64,000 nucleotides of DNA from JBLIKP01 sp047635375 (GTDB lineage Bacteria; Bacteroidota; Bacteroidia; Sphingobacteriales; Sphingobacteriaceae). The notes under the pieces are model-generated. The model was not told the DNA's origin. It worked only from the letters and a program-made list of their open reading frames with translations, and made no database searches. Both the position numbers and the translations under genes were made by a program. Below, piece after piece: positions 53,856 through 62,239 of the stretch. Numbering within the stretch: the first letter of the stretch is position 1; each line of letters begins with the position of its first letter. The stretch lies in contig JBLIKP010000002.1 in NCBI GenBank assembly GCA_047635375.1, forward strand, positions 21,103 through 85,102, in the 5' to 3' direction.

Positions 53856-54410
53856 ATGAAAAAAGCAAGTTTTATCCTTTTTATCCTTTTTTGTCCGTTC
53901 ACCTTGTTGTTCGGTCAAGAAAAGGAAAGTTCGATTCCTTTTAAGGATAGACTTTATTTTGGGGGAAACTTTGGGTTAAATTTTGCTCGAGTAAATAATG
54001 CTCCAAACCCAGCCTATAATGTTTTTTATGCTGAGGTTTCCCCGAGAATTGGAATTAGAATAACGGAAGGTTTCTCCGCTGGTCCGGGTTTAATTTATCA
54101 ATATTATAACATTGATAAAAATGGATTTAGCAATTATGGGGCTTCCATTTTTGCCCGACAAAATATTTTTCAAAATCTTTTCTTGCAATCGGAAATTGAA
54201 GTTTTAAATTTTCAGCCGCTAAGGCGAAATATTTTTGGAGAATTTATTGACCGAGAAACGGTTACAAGCATATTTGTAGGTGGTGGTTATAGTGCTAGAG
54301 TTTCTAATTTTGCAGCAATGAATATTATGGTATTATTTAATCTTAATGATTCAGTTAATTCACCTTATTCCAACCCAGTAATTAGAATTGGATTTGTAAC
54401 TGGAATTTAA
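53856..54410 (+). CDS. Small outer-membrane beta-barrel protein
   Basis: A 184-residue protein with a signal peptide (1-20, ending LLFGQ) and alternating strands with aromatic girdle residues (RLYFGGNFGLNFAR, EVSPRIGIRITEGFSAGPGLIYQYY, SIFVGGGYSARV), ending VIRIGFVTGI. This fits an eight-stranded OmpW/OMP_b-brl-type barrel of Bacteroidota. The stop overlaps the start of the peroxidase gene by one base (TAATG), so the two are translationally coupled; a functional link is possible but unproven. Confidence 0.8.
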   Translation: MKKASFILFILFCPFTLLFGQEKESSIPFKDRLYFGGNFGLNFARVNNAPNPAYNVFYAEVSPRIGIRITEGFSAGPGLIYQYYNIDKNGFSNYGASIFARQNIFQNLFLQSEIEVLNFQPLRRNIFGEFIDRETVTSIFVGGGYSARVSNFAAMNIMVLFNLNDSVNSPYSNPVIRIGFVTGI

Positions 54411-55468
54411 TGAGAGCTCTATTAATATTAGTTTATGTCGCATTAGTTTTAACTTCCTGTAAGGAGGGTGAGACAAGTATTCCATCGGCGAAAGCCATAG
54501 AAATAGTTACTCCAAATGGATTCCCATCAGTTCCTGTTCCCACTAATAATCCTATGACAGCAGAAGGGGTTAAATTGGGAAAAATGCTATTTTTCGACCC
54601 TATTTTATCAAAGGATAACTCAATTTCTTGTGGTTCATGCCATGACCCGAAATTGGCATTTGCTACAAATAATCGTTTTGAAAAAGGGGTGGGCGGAAAA
54701 ATTGGGGATTTGAATTCTATGCCCTTATTCAATATTGCTTATGCCAATGAATTTTTCTGGAATGGGAGAGAGGAGGTCTTAGACCATCAGGCCTTCGGAC
54801 CAATTATGGATCCGATTGAAATGGATAATTCTTTACCTAATGTGGTTAGCAGAATTAAATTGAATGAAGAATATGTTGACCTTTTTAGGATTGTTTTTCA
54901 AGACGAAAAAATAAACCCTGAAAGAGTAGCCAAAGTTATCGGCCAATTTGAGCGTACGATACTCTCAGGTAGTGCAAAAATCGATTCTATTGACTTTTTC
55001 AATAAAACGGCTTTTGACTTATTTATTGAAGGTAAATTGAGTCAATCAGAATATAACGGGGCTCAAATATTTTTTTCTGAAAGAGGAGATTGCTTTCATT
55101 GCCATGGTTCAATTCTGGGAACCGATTATTTCTTTCATAATAACGGTTTAGATTCAGATATTGAAGGAAAAGGTAGAGGGGCAGTTACCGAAAATGCCCA
55201 GGATGATGGAAAGTTTAAAACCCCTAGTGTAAGGAATTTAGCTTTTACTGCACCATATATGCATGATGGACGGTTTTCCAACTTAAAGCAAGTTGTCGAT
55301 TTTTATAGCTCAGGAGTTAAGTTTTCTGAAACTATTGACCCGTTAATGAAAAAAGCGGATAAAGGCGGAATTCAATTGTCTGAAGATGAAAAAACGGACT
55401 TAATTAATTTCCTATTAATCTACACAGATTCCAGTTTTGTAAATAATCCTGAATTTCAAGGTTCTTAA
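54410..55468 (+). CDS. Di-haem cytochrome c peroxidase / MauG family lipoprotein
   Basis: A 352-residue protein with lipobox LTSC (Cys17), so it is probably anchored in the cell envelope. Two haem c sites are present: CGSCH (Cys74, Cys77, His78) and CFHCH (near 229-233). Family segments include GKMLFFDPILS, WNGRE and FKTPSVRNLAFTAPYMHDGRFSNLKQVVDFY. These enzymes reduce H2O2 with electrons from a cytochrome, or oxidise protein substrates as MauG does. The gene is coupled to the barrel upstream and overlaps the convergent FG-GAP gene by 4 nt. Confidence 0.94.
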   Translation: MRALLILVYVALVLTSCKEGETSIPSAKAIEIVTPNGFPSVPVPTNNPMTAEGVKLGKMLFFDPILSKDNSISCGSCHDPKLAFATNNRFEKGVGGKIGDLNSMPLFNIAYANEFFWNGREEVLDHQAFGPIMDPIEMDNSLPNVVSRIKLNEEYVDLFRIVFQDEKINPERVAKVIGQFERTILSGSAKIDSIDFFNKTAFDLFIEGKLSQSEYNGAQIFFSERGDCFHCHGSILGTDYFFHNNGLDSDIEGKGRGAVTENAQDDGKFKTPSVRNLAFTAPYMHDGRFSNLKQVVDFYSSGVKFSETIDPLMKKADKGGIQLSEDEKTDLINFLLIYTDSSFVNNPEFQGS

Positions 55469-57678
55469 TCCTCCTTTATTATTTTTCTTGTGATAATTTC
55501 ACCGGTATTGAAAGTTATTTTTATAAAATACACACCGTTTCTTAGGCTCTTAAGATCAATTGAATTAGAATTTAAATTGTTTTCCTTTAAAACTAATCTT
55601 CCCAACTGATCAATTATGTCAAAATATTGAATGTTATTAATTTCGGTGTGTTCGAGGTATATTTTTCCGTTTGTAGGGTTAGGGTAAAGGAGTAAATTTC
55701 GATATTGTTTAGGACTTACTTCTGTCAAAATTGACGAACTAATATTTTCGAATAAATTTAATCCCCCTCGGTAAGATCCAATAATCAAATCAGGTTTTTG
55801 GTCATTATTAAAGTCCCAAGGAATTGCTGAAATTCGTTCTTCTTTTGAAATTAATAATGAATCCAATTTTCTAGCCTTTGTTTTCGACGGAGTTAGTTTG
55901 TCCAAATAATAAACATAGCCCCTTCCTGTTCCTACAATCATATCCAATGATTCGTCGCCATTGTAGTCGAAAATAATAGGGTAGGAGTAGGAATGGAACT
56001 GATTAGTGAATTGCGCTCCAAAACCACCAAGGGTATCCACAGTGGCCTTATCTGGAAACGAGGCGGCCTCACTGTTACCCGAGTTTTCAAAGTAATTAAT
56101 ATTCCCTTGTTGTTCCCCAATAATTAAGTCGAGCAATCCATCCTTATTTAAATCGTATAACTGAGGAGTGCTAAATTGGCCCACATCAATATCAAAATAA
56201 AAGGGTGTGGCTAGGGAAATATTTAGAGGCTGATTTGCACCAGCTGAATTTTTTAAGAAATGAATATTTCCGTCCCTTGAGCCTACAAATAAATCAAGGT
56301 CACCGTCATTGTCAATATCGCCGCTCGTCAGCGCCATAGACTGAAGATTTAAGGATGAAAGGTTGGCGAAATCCCTATTGATTAGTTTAAAAGTAGGATT
56401 CAAATTTGATCCAGTATTTTGAAAATACGCTATTTTTCCTACTTGGTCACCTTCGGCATAATAACCATGATTAGCAATTAAAAGGTCATTATTTCCGTCA
56501 CCATTAACGTCAATTAAATGGGGGAAACTTCCTTCACCAAAATCCATCATTTGATCAATTAAAAATTGATTTGATTCTCTTTCGAAATTCGAAACCGAAT
56601 TTTTGGGTTTATTTAGATAAAGTAAGATGTTCTCAAAATTTTCGGATGCATTAACCGCATTGGAAGTGAATATTAAATCCTTTTTCCCATCGTTATTTAC
56701 GTCTAAATTAAACGCCAAAGGAAAAATATCAATTACTGCGGGGTCATCTGTTGGAAAGTTTGGGGTGACCGATGCCATGTGAACCTTTTTATTGCTGCTG
56801 TCATTTGTCATCAGGGTGGTATAACTGCAGCCAATATCCCCAATCAAAGCATCGATCAAGCCATCATCATTTACATCAAAAAGCAAAGTGGTAGACCCAG
56901 CGTGAATATTGGTTTTTAATGACTTATAATCTTCTGGGCTTAAGAATGCGCCATTTTCACCGGTACATTCTCCGAGTGTATCGTCAATTACAATGGAGCA
57001 GTCAAATCCTGATTCTCTAAAATTTCCCCAGCAGCGCTCGTAAAGTTCAAAATCTAAGGAATCACAGTTTCCATTCTTCTCCACGCTCATGTTTTTAAAA
57101 TACCACATAGCACCACTTTGTGTGGAGAATTCAAACGAAAAGACATCTAAATCACCATCACCATCTATATCGTATATCGCTGGATAATCAGCTGCCGATA
57201 CAAATAGATTACTTTTTGAAGTAGAATAAAACGATAGGATTTCGTTGGTAAATAATTCAAATTTTGGATTTCCAATCGTTCCAATATTTTTGAAGACTTG
57301 GATTCCGCTGGCTCTTGAGGTGAAAAAATCGGGTAAACCATCGCAATTAAAATCGGCTAGTACCGCCCAGTTTCTTCCTTCAGGAAAAAGATTTTCGGCA
57401 TCAGGAAAAAATTCATAAACCGATTCACTCTCATTGCTTTTGTTTAGGAAAGGAATAATTCTTTCTCCATTTCTGTCAAAAACGACTAAGTCCATTTTGT
57501 CATCAGAATTTAAATGGATTTCCATGAACTGAGGGTTGTTTAATCCCCCTGCCCAAGCTGCTGAATATTCGAAACCTGTTTGATTAAGGACGGGTACAGA
57601 ATTAACGATTTTAAATTCAAATTGGGCAGTTGCTCCAAATGGAAAAAGAGTAATAAGGAGAAGTGCTAAGTTTTTCAT
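55465..57678 (-). CDS. Secreted FG-GAP/VCBS repeat protein with type IX sorting domain
   Basis: A 737-residue protein with a signal peptide (1-18, ending ATAQ) and about nine calcium-binding loops of the DxDxDG type (YDIDGDGDLDVF, DVNDDGLIDALIGD, LDVNNDGKKDLIF, GDIDNDGDLDLFVG, YDLNKDGLLDLIIGE), as in integrin-like beta-propellers. The last 75 residues are a T9SS type A C-terminal domain (LLYPNPTNGKIYLEH ... NGVYFIKITFNTGEIITRKII), directing export by the Por system and surface anchoring or release. It starts immediately after the tamL stop codon. Its ligand is unknown. Confidence 0.94.
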   Translation of the reverse strand: MKNLALLLITLFPFGATAQFEFKIVNSVPVLNQTGFEYSAAWAGGLNNPQFMEIHLNSDDKMDLVVFDRNGERIIPFLNKSNESESVYEFFPDAENLFPEGRNWAVLADFNCDGLPDFFTSRASGIQVFKNIGTIGNPKFELFTNEILSFYSTSKSNLFVSAADYPAIYDIDGDGDLDVFSFEFSTQSGAMWYFKNMSVEKNGNCDSLDFELYERCWGNFRESGFDCSIVIDDTLGECTGENGAFLSPEDYKSLKTNIHAGSTTLLFDVNDDGLIDALIGDIGCSYTTLMTNDSSNKKVHMASVTPNFPTDDPAVIDIFPLAFNLDVNNDGKKDLIFTSNAVNASENFENILLYLNKPKNSVSNFERESNQFLIDQMMDFGEGSFPHLIDVNGDGNNDLLIANHGYYAEGDQVGKIAYFQNTGSNLNPTFKLINRDFANLSSLNLQSMALTSGDIDNDGDLDLFVGSRDGNIHFLKNSAGANQPLNISLATPFYFDIDVGQFSTPQLYDLNKDGLLDLIIGEQQGNINYFENSGNSEAASFPDKATVDTLGGFGAQFTNQFHSYSYPIIFDYNGDESLDMIVGTGRGYVYYLDKLTPSKTKARKLDSLLISKEERISAIPWDFNNDQKPDLIIGSYRGGLNLFENISSSILTEVSPKQYRNLLLYPNPTNGKIYLEHTEINNIQYFDIIDQLGRLVLKENNLNSNSIDLKSLRNGVYFIKITFNTGEIITRKIIKED

Positions 57679-60003
57679 TTAGAAAGGATAGTTAATTCCA
57701 AAGTTATAATTTATGAATTTGTAACCATTGTTTTCGTCTTTAAAAGTTTGATTTCCAAACTTATTAATAACCCATCGATTGGTTTCTTCAAATCTTGGGT
57801 CTCGCAACTTTAAGCCAACATCAAATCGGAAAATAAAGAACCCGAAATCGTATCTTGCTCCAATTCCTGTTCCCAATGCAAATTCTTTATAAAAATCTTT
57901 CCACTCAAAATGGGAGTTAGGAAGATCATTATTTTCATTTAGTACCCATACATTTCCAGCGTCAAGGAATATTGCACCTTTAATTGCTTGAAAAACATCA
58001 AACCTGTATTCGAAATTTGATTCTATTACAAGATCACCAGTTTGGTCCAAGGAGAAATCATTACCTCCTTCTGAGCTTTGGTCTACATTTTGGTTAAATG
58101 CTCCAGGACCCACCCTTCTTGATCTAAAGGCGCGCAGACTATTTGAGCCACCTGTAAAAAATTGTTTTTCAAACGGAAGGAAATTACTTTCGCCATAACT
58201 TATTCCGACTCCAGTCCTAATTCTATAAACAAAAGTATTTTTGAAATCTAGTTTTTGGTAATACCTAAGGTCAAGATCGGGTCGTACATATTGATAAAAA
58301 ATTAACGAATCAAAAACTAAATATTGCCCTTGGTCATTAGTTTTTCCGGAAATTGTACTGAAATATTGATTTAAAAAGAATCCTGAAGATTCTAATGAAA
58401 GTTTGGCAAATACAAAATTGGATGTTTTACTTATGGTTTGGCTTGAAAATGTTACCGCAAATTTAGATCCCAAGCTGAAATGTGGGTTAAAACTTTCCAG
58501 GAATAACTTATTTCCAAGTTTTAAAAATTCGGCCCTAATTGTGTCGCTAATGGCTGAATTAACAAGATTAATTTGGATCGGATCATAGTTAAAAACAAAG
58601 GATTTCCCCTTTCGCCATTCATATCCATAAGTGAAATTAAAGGATTGTCTAACGTATTGTGGGCGATTTTCGAAGCCGCTATTAAAGGAAAATCGTGTTT
58701 TTGGACTTAGAACATTCTTGAACGTCTTTAAATTGAAAGGGGTAAAGAATTTTGGAATTACAAGGTTTGCAGTAATTGCATTTTCCCGAACGTTGAAAAA
58801 TGGACTAATTGCAATGGTTTCGTTTGGGTTGGTTTGTCTCTCCAAGCCCCCTCTTAGTGAAACGTCTAATTTTTCAGCTCCACCAAATAAATTTTTGTTG
58901 GTGAAACCAACATTTCCTGCAATCCCTAAATAACCAGAATTAAAAGTGCCCTCACCTTCCGCTCTCAGCTCAAGTTTTTTATTACTTATAAGTTCAACAT
59001 AAACGTTTAAATATTTTTTTCCATTTATTATTATCTCATTAAATCTAAGATTAATAAACCTAAAGACACCTAATGCCCCAAGCCGGTTATACGTAAGCTC
59101 AACATTTTCAGATTTAAATTTCTCCCCCTTTTTAAAAAATAGATTATTCCTTAATGTCTTTAGCCTAACCGCACTTTCTTTTAGAATGAAAAAATACTCG
59201 TCCATAACTAGAGTATCTGGATTAATTTCTCCTAAAGAATAATTTACATTCGGCTCAACCTTAACATATATGTTGTTGATTTTATAAATTTCATGTGGCT
59301 TTTCATCGACATCATTCTCAATAATCATTTTTATTCTTACCTGACGAGATTTCAGTGAGCTATCAATTTCGTAATGAATAAACTCCCGGTTAAACGAATA
59401 GTAGCCCGTATCACGTAGAATCTTTGTAATCCGATTTCTTTCGTCAGATAAAAACCCGCCATCATAATTATCACCTACCTTATATAATTGATCAGGTTGG
59501 GATTTGACGTTAATAACCTTTATTTTTGGGTCGTTAATCTGATAAGTAATTTCTTTTATGGTGTAAGGCTCATTCTTTTTTACGTAGTAGGTAACCTTTG
59601 CTTTTTTTCTTTTGATAGTAGTTAAATGCTGAACTTCCGCATTGAAAAACCCCTTGCTTTGGAAAAAGGCTTGAATTTGTTTACTGGTAAATCTAGCAAG
59701 GGTAGAATCATAAATCACCGGTTCCTCACCTATATTATTTTTAATTTTTTCTTTCCACTTTTTCGACTTGCCTTTGGAAGCTAGGTTGTAGATGTTTAGG
59801 TAAATTGGAAAGAGAAAAAGTACTTTTTTATTTGGCTTTTGCCGAATAAAAGCTTGAACATTTTCTTTTTCTTTTCCATCAATTCCCGCAAATTTGTTTT
59901 TCTTTAGCAGAGCTTGTCCATCAGCCACATATTTTGTCGGCCTGCATCCGAAAATTAGGAGAGGGAGAAGGAAAATTAAAATATAAAATCGAGATGCTTT
60001 CAA
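57679..60003 (-). CDS. tamL: Translocation and assembly module lipoprotein TamL (Omp85 family)
   Basis: A 774-residue protein with a lipoprotein signal (lipobox LIFGC near residue 20, then RPTKYVADGQALLKKNKF, typical of TamL). POTRA-like domains occupy about 110-400, and a 16-strand Omp85 barrel ends RFDVGLKLRDPRF...YKFINYNFGINYPF. TamL is the Bacteroidota counterpart of TamA and works with TamB in outer-membrane biogenesis. The start is TTG at 60001-60003: an in-frame stop lies just upstream and no ATG precedes the signal. The first 10 bases overlap the divergent methyltransferase gene. Confidence 0.9.
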   Translation of the reverse strand: MKASRFYILIFLLPLLIFGCRPTKYVADGQALLKKNKFAGIDGKEKENVQAFIRQKPNKKVLFLFPIYLNIYNLASKGKSKKWKEKIKNNIGEEPVIYDSTLARFTSKQIQAFFQSKGFFNAEVQHLTTIKRKKAKVTYYVKKNEPYTIKEITYQINDPKIKVINVKSQPDQLYKVGDNYDGGFLSDERNRITKILRDTGYYSFNREFIHYEIDSSLKSRQVRIKMIIENDVDEKPHEIYKINNIYVKVEPNVNYSLGEINPDTLVMDEYFFILKESAVRLKTLRNNLFFKKGEKFKSENVELTYNRLGALGVFRFINLRFNEIIINGKKYLNVYVELISNKKLELRAEGEGTFNSGYLGIAGNVGFTNKNLFGGAEKLDVSLRGGLERQTNPNETIAISPFFNVRENAITANLVIPKFFTPFNLKTFKNVLSPKTRFSFNSGFENRPQYVRQSFNFTYGYEWRKGKSFVFNYDPIQINLVNSAISDTIRAEFLKLGNKLFLESFNPHFSLGSKFAVTFSSQTISKTSNFVFAKLSLESSGFFLNQYFSTISGKTNDQGQYLVFDSLIFYQYVRPDLDLRYYQKLDFKNTFVYRIRTGVGISYGESNFLPFEKQFFTGGSNSLRAFRSRRVGPGAFNQNVDQSSEGGNDFSLDQTGDLVIESNFEYRFDVFQAIKGAIFLDAGNVWVLNENNDLPNSHFEWKDFYKEFALGTGIGARYDFGFFIFRFDVGLKLRDPRFEETNRWVINKFGNQTFKDENNGYKFINYNFGINYPF

Positions 60004-60719
60004 AAAATCAAATTAAGTATATTAACTCCTTACGAAGGAAAAAATATCGTGTTACCAACAATCAATTTGTTGTTGAAGGAACAAAGATAATTTTGGAAGG
60101 GGTATCTACCGACCAAAAGGTTAAAAAAATTTACTTTACTAAAGATTTAGCCCATCATTATTCGGCCCTTAAAGATATTGGATTAGCTGAAGAAATCACA
60201 CTTAATGAATTAAAATTGGTAAGTTCTTTGAAAAGCCCTCCTGGTGATTTAGCGATTTTTGATATTCCTGCGCCAATAACCAGTGATAAATTGACAGGGA
60301 GATGGCTTGCTTTAGATGATGTCCGTGACCCTGGAAATCTTGGAACCATTATTCGGATTGCCGATTGGTTCGGCTTGGATGGAGTGCTAATCTCGAATAA
60401 TTCGGTAGATATTTTTAATGAAAAGGTGATTCAAGCCACTATGGGGTCCATTTTCCGTGTTAAGTTTATGGAAGTAGATTTAGTGAAGTTTTTGCAAAAA
60501 CAAAAGATTCCCAAATATGGCGCTTTCGCCGATGGTGAATCAGTAAAAAATAAAGGAATTGCCCATGATTCTATATTGGTAATGGGAAATGAAGGGGTCG
60601 GAATAAGAAAAGAAGTTGAAGAGGTTTTGTCCTCAAGAATAAGTATTCCTGGTAGTGGAAATGCTGAATCACTGAATGTTGCCGTTGCAACAGGAATTTT
60701 ATGTAGTTATTGGAATTGA
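59994..60719 (+). CDS. TrmH/SpoU family RNA 2'-O-methyltransferase
   Basis: A 241-residue SPOUT enzyme. Conserved motifs are LDDVRDPGNLGTIIRIADWFG, MGNEGVGIRKEV and IPGSGNAESLNVAVATGILC, forming the knotted S-adenosylmethionine site. An N-terminal substrate-binding domain (about 1-95) is present. It methylates a ribose 2'-OH of tRNA or rRNA; the target is not known. I chose ATG 59994: an in-frame upstream start at 59934 would add 20 residues lying inside the divergent tamL signal sequence. The 10-bp head-on overlap with tamL remains either way. Confidence 0.92.
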   Translation: MLSKNQIKYINSLRRKKYRVTNNQFVVEGTKIILEGVSTDQKVKKIYFTKDLAHHYSALKDIGLAEEITLNELKLVSSLKSPPGDLAIFDIPAPITSDKLTGRWLALDDVRDPGNLGTIIRIADWFGLDGVLISNNSVDIFNEKVIQATMGSIFRVKFMEVDLVKFLQKQKIPKYGAFADGESVKNKGIAHDSILVMGNEGVGIRKEVEEVLSSRISIPGSGNAESLNVAVATGILCSYWN

Positions 60720-60757
60720 AGAATTCAAATAAATATTAAATTTTTTTCTCATAATAG

Positions 60758-60789
60758 TTTGCATAGGGCTTTTTATTCGTTAATTTTGC
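60758..60789 (+). promoter_or_regulatory. Promoter of tRNA-Cys
   Basis: TTTG (60758-60761), 20 nt, then TAATTTTG (60782-60789) match the Bacteroidota -33/-7 consensus. The tRNA 5' end lies 19 nt further on. Confidence 0.85.
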
Positions 60790-60808
60790 ACACCTTATAA
60801 GGAATAAG

Positions 60809-60879
60809 GTCGAGTGGCCGAGTGGCTAGGCAGAGGTCTGCAAAACCTTGTACAGCGGTTCGAATCCGCTCTCGACCTC
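60809..60879 (+). tRNA. tRNA-Cys (anticodon GCA)
   Basis: 71 nt with acceptor GGTCGAG/CTCGACC, discriminator T (characteristic of tRNA-Cys), anticodon arm AGGT-CTGCAAA-ACCT giving GCA, and T arm GCGG-TTCGAAT-CCGC. CCA is not encoded. Confidence 0.95.
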
Positions 60880-60904
60880 AATTTAAAATATTATTATACC
60901 TATT

Positions 60905-61084
60905 ATGGCTGTAACTAGATTAAAAAGAAAAGCACGCAAAAACAAGATGAAATCTAAATTGCGTAAGCAAAGTATCAAGATTGCTACTGATATTAGTATC
61001 AAGAAACCAGTTCTTCGTGAAGAAGAAAAGGTTGAAGATAAAAAAGACGCAACTCCTTCAAAGGAAGAAAAGTCTGCTGAATAA
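60905..61084 (+). CDS. Small highly basic protein (59 aa)
   Basis: ATG at 60905 opens a 59-codon frame ending TAA at 61082-61084. The N-terminal half is strongly basic (VTRLKRKARKNKMKSKLRKQ) and the C-terminal half acidic and lysine/glutamate-rich (REEEKVEDKKDATPSKEEKSAE), as in small nucleic-acid-associated proteins. It starts 25 nt after tRNA-Cys, probably on the same transcript, and ends at a strong terminator. I believe similar basic ORFs occur in other Bacteroidota, but the function is unknown to me; ribosome or RNA binding is a guess from charge. Confidence 0.7.
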   Translation: MAVTRLKRKARKNKMKSKLRKQSIKIATDISIKKPVLREEEKVEDKKDATPSKEEKSAE

Positions 61085-61122
61085 CTAAATCTCCATTTAG
61101 GAGGTTGTCAGAAAAATTTATT

Positions 61123-61170
61123 GCGAATACCTGTAAAATGTTATCATTTAACAGGTATTCGCTTTTTTTT
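61123..61170 (+). terminator. Rho-independent terminator
   Basis: GCGAATACCTGT ... ACAGGTATTCGC is a 12-bp perfect stem with a 16-nt loop, followed by T8, between the small basic gene and the convergent pyrD. Confidence 0.93.
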
Positions 61171-62194
61171 ATAATCCTTCCCTTTTCAATTGGTTGGTTA
61201 TCTTACCTATTAAAGAGGCACCTTCGTAGATAAACCCAGTATATAACTGGACTAATGAGGCTCCGGCTTTTATCTTTTCTACGGCATCTTCTGCCGTATG
61301 GATTCCTCCGACACCAATAATTATAAACGATTTTTCGGATTTGTCTGAAAGGTATTTTATTACTTCCGTGGATCTTTGTTTAAGAGGCTCTCCACTTAGT
61401 CCACCATTTCCAATTTTCTCAACAAAAGCCTCTTTTGTTGTTAAGCCCCCTCTGTCTATTGTTGTATTTGTTGCAATTACTCCCGTGATTTTAGATTCTT
61501 GAACAATTTCAATAATATCATTTAATTGTTCATTCGTTAAGTCCGGAGCAATTTTAAGAAATATGGGTTTCGGATGTGTTACTTGTAATTCGTGATTTTG
61601 TAATGTATTTAGAATTTCAAGTAAAGGTTTTTTCTCTTGTAGCTCCCTTAATCCTGGAGTGTTGGGACTACTTACGTTAACAACGAAATAGTGAACATGA
61701 CTGAAGAGGGCTTCAAAGCAAATTTTATAGTCTTCAGTTGCCTTGTCATTTGGGGTCAATTTGTTCTTCCCAATGTTCCCCCCAATGATTACGCCTTTAT
61801 TTTTCTTTAGCCTTCTTACGGCATCCTCTACGCCTTCATTATTGAAGCCCATTCGGTTAATAATGGCATTATCTGCAGTTAGTCTGAATAATCTAGGTTT
61901 TGGGTTTCCTGGTTGTCCTACAGGTGTCAATGTGCCTATCTCAATGAAGCCGAATCCCATTTTGGAAAACTCAGTAAACATTTCAGCATTTTTATCTAAT
62001 CCAGCAGCTAATCCAACCCTATTTGGGAAATTTATTCCAAATAATTTAACCGGATCATTTGGTGTTGAAAAGAATAATTTTGGAAAAAAATTTAAAATTG
62101 GAGTTCTGAAAAGAATTTTATTCAATTTGAAAGTTAGGTGGTGGGCACTTTCAGGGTTGATTTTAAAAAGGAAATAACGAAGGAATTTATACAC
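61169..62194 (-). CDS. pyrD: Dihydroorotate dehydrogenase (quinone), class 2
   Basis: A 341-residue FMN TIM-barrel enzyme. The class-2 N-terminal helix extension (FKINPESAHHLTFKLNKI) attaches it to the membrane and quinone. Key segments are NRVGLAAGLDKN, IEIGTLTPVGQPGNPKPRLFRL, NRMGFNNEG and NVSSPNTPGLRELQ, where the serine is the class-2 catalytic base. It oxidises dihydroorotate to orotate in pyrimidine synthesis. -7-like TATTTTTG copies lie at 62209-62216 and 62222-62229 on its strand. Confidence 0.96.
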   Translation of the reverse strand: MYKFLRYFLFKINPESAHHLTFKLNKILFRTPILNFFPKLFFSTPNDPVKLFGINFPNRVGLAAGLDKNAEMFTEFSKMGFGFIEIGTLTPVGQPGNPKPRLFRLTADNAIINRMGFNNEGVEDAVRRLKKNKGVIIGGNIGKNKLTPNDKATEDYKICFEALFSHVHYFVVNVSSPNTPGLRELQEKKPLLEILNTLQNHELQVTHPKPIFLKIAPDLTNEQLNDIIEIVQESKITGVIATNTTIDRGGLTTKEAFVEKIGNGGLSGEPLKQRSTEVIKYLSDKSEKSFIIIGVGGIHTAEDAVEKIKAGASLVQLYTGFIYEGASLIGKITNQLKREGL

Positions 62195-62208
62195 AGATCA
62201 TTTTTTTA

Positions 62209-62229
62209 CAAAAATAGCATTCAAAAATA
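62209..62229 (-). promoter_or_regulatory. Two adjacent -7-like elements upstream of pyrD
   Basis: On the minus strand TATTTTTG occurs at 62209-62216 and again at 62222-62229, each fitting TAnnTTTG. No consensus -33 is seen at the right distance, so this is suggestive only. Confidence 0.35.
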
Positions 62230-62239
62230 CGATTGGGAA

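Noticed and set aside
59934..59993. Longer start for the TrmH-like gene
   Set aside because: The extra 20 residues are low-complexity and are antisense to the tamL lipoprotein signal; ATG 59994 gives the usual SPOUT N-terminus.
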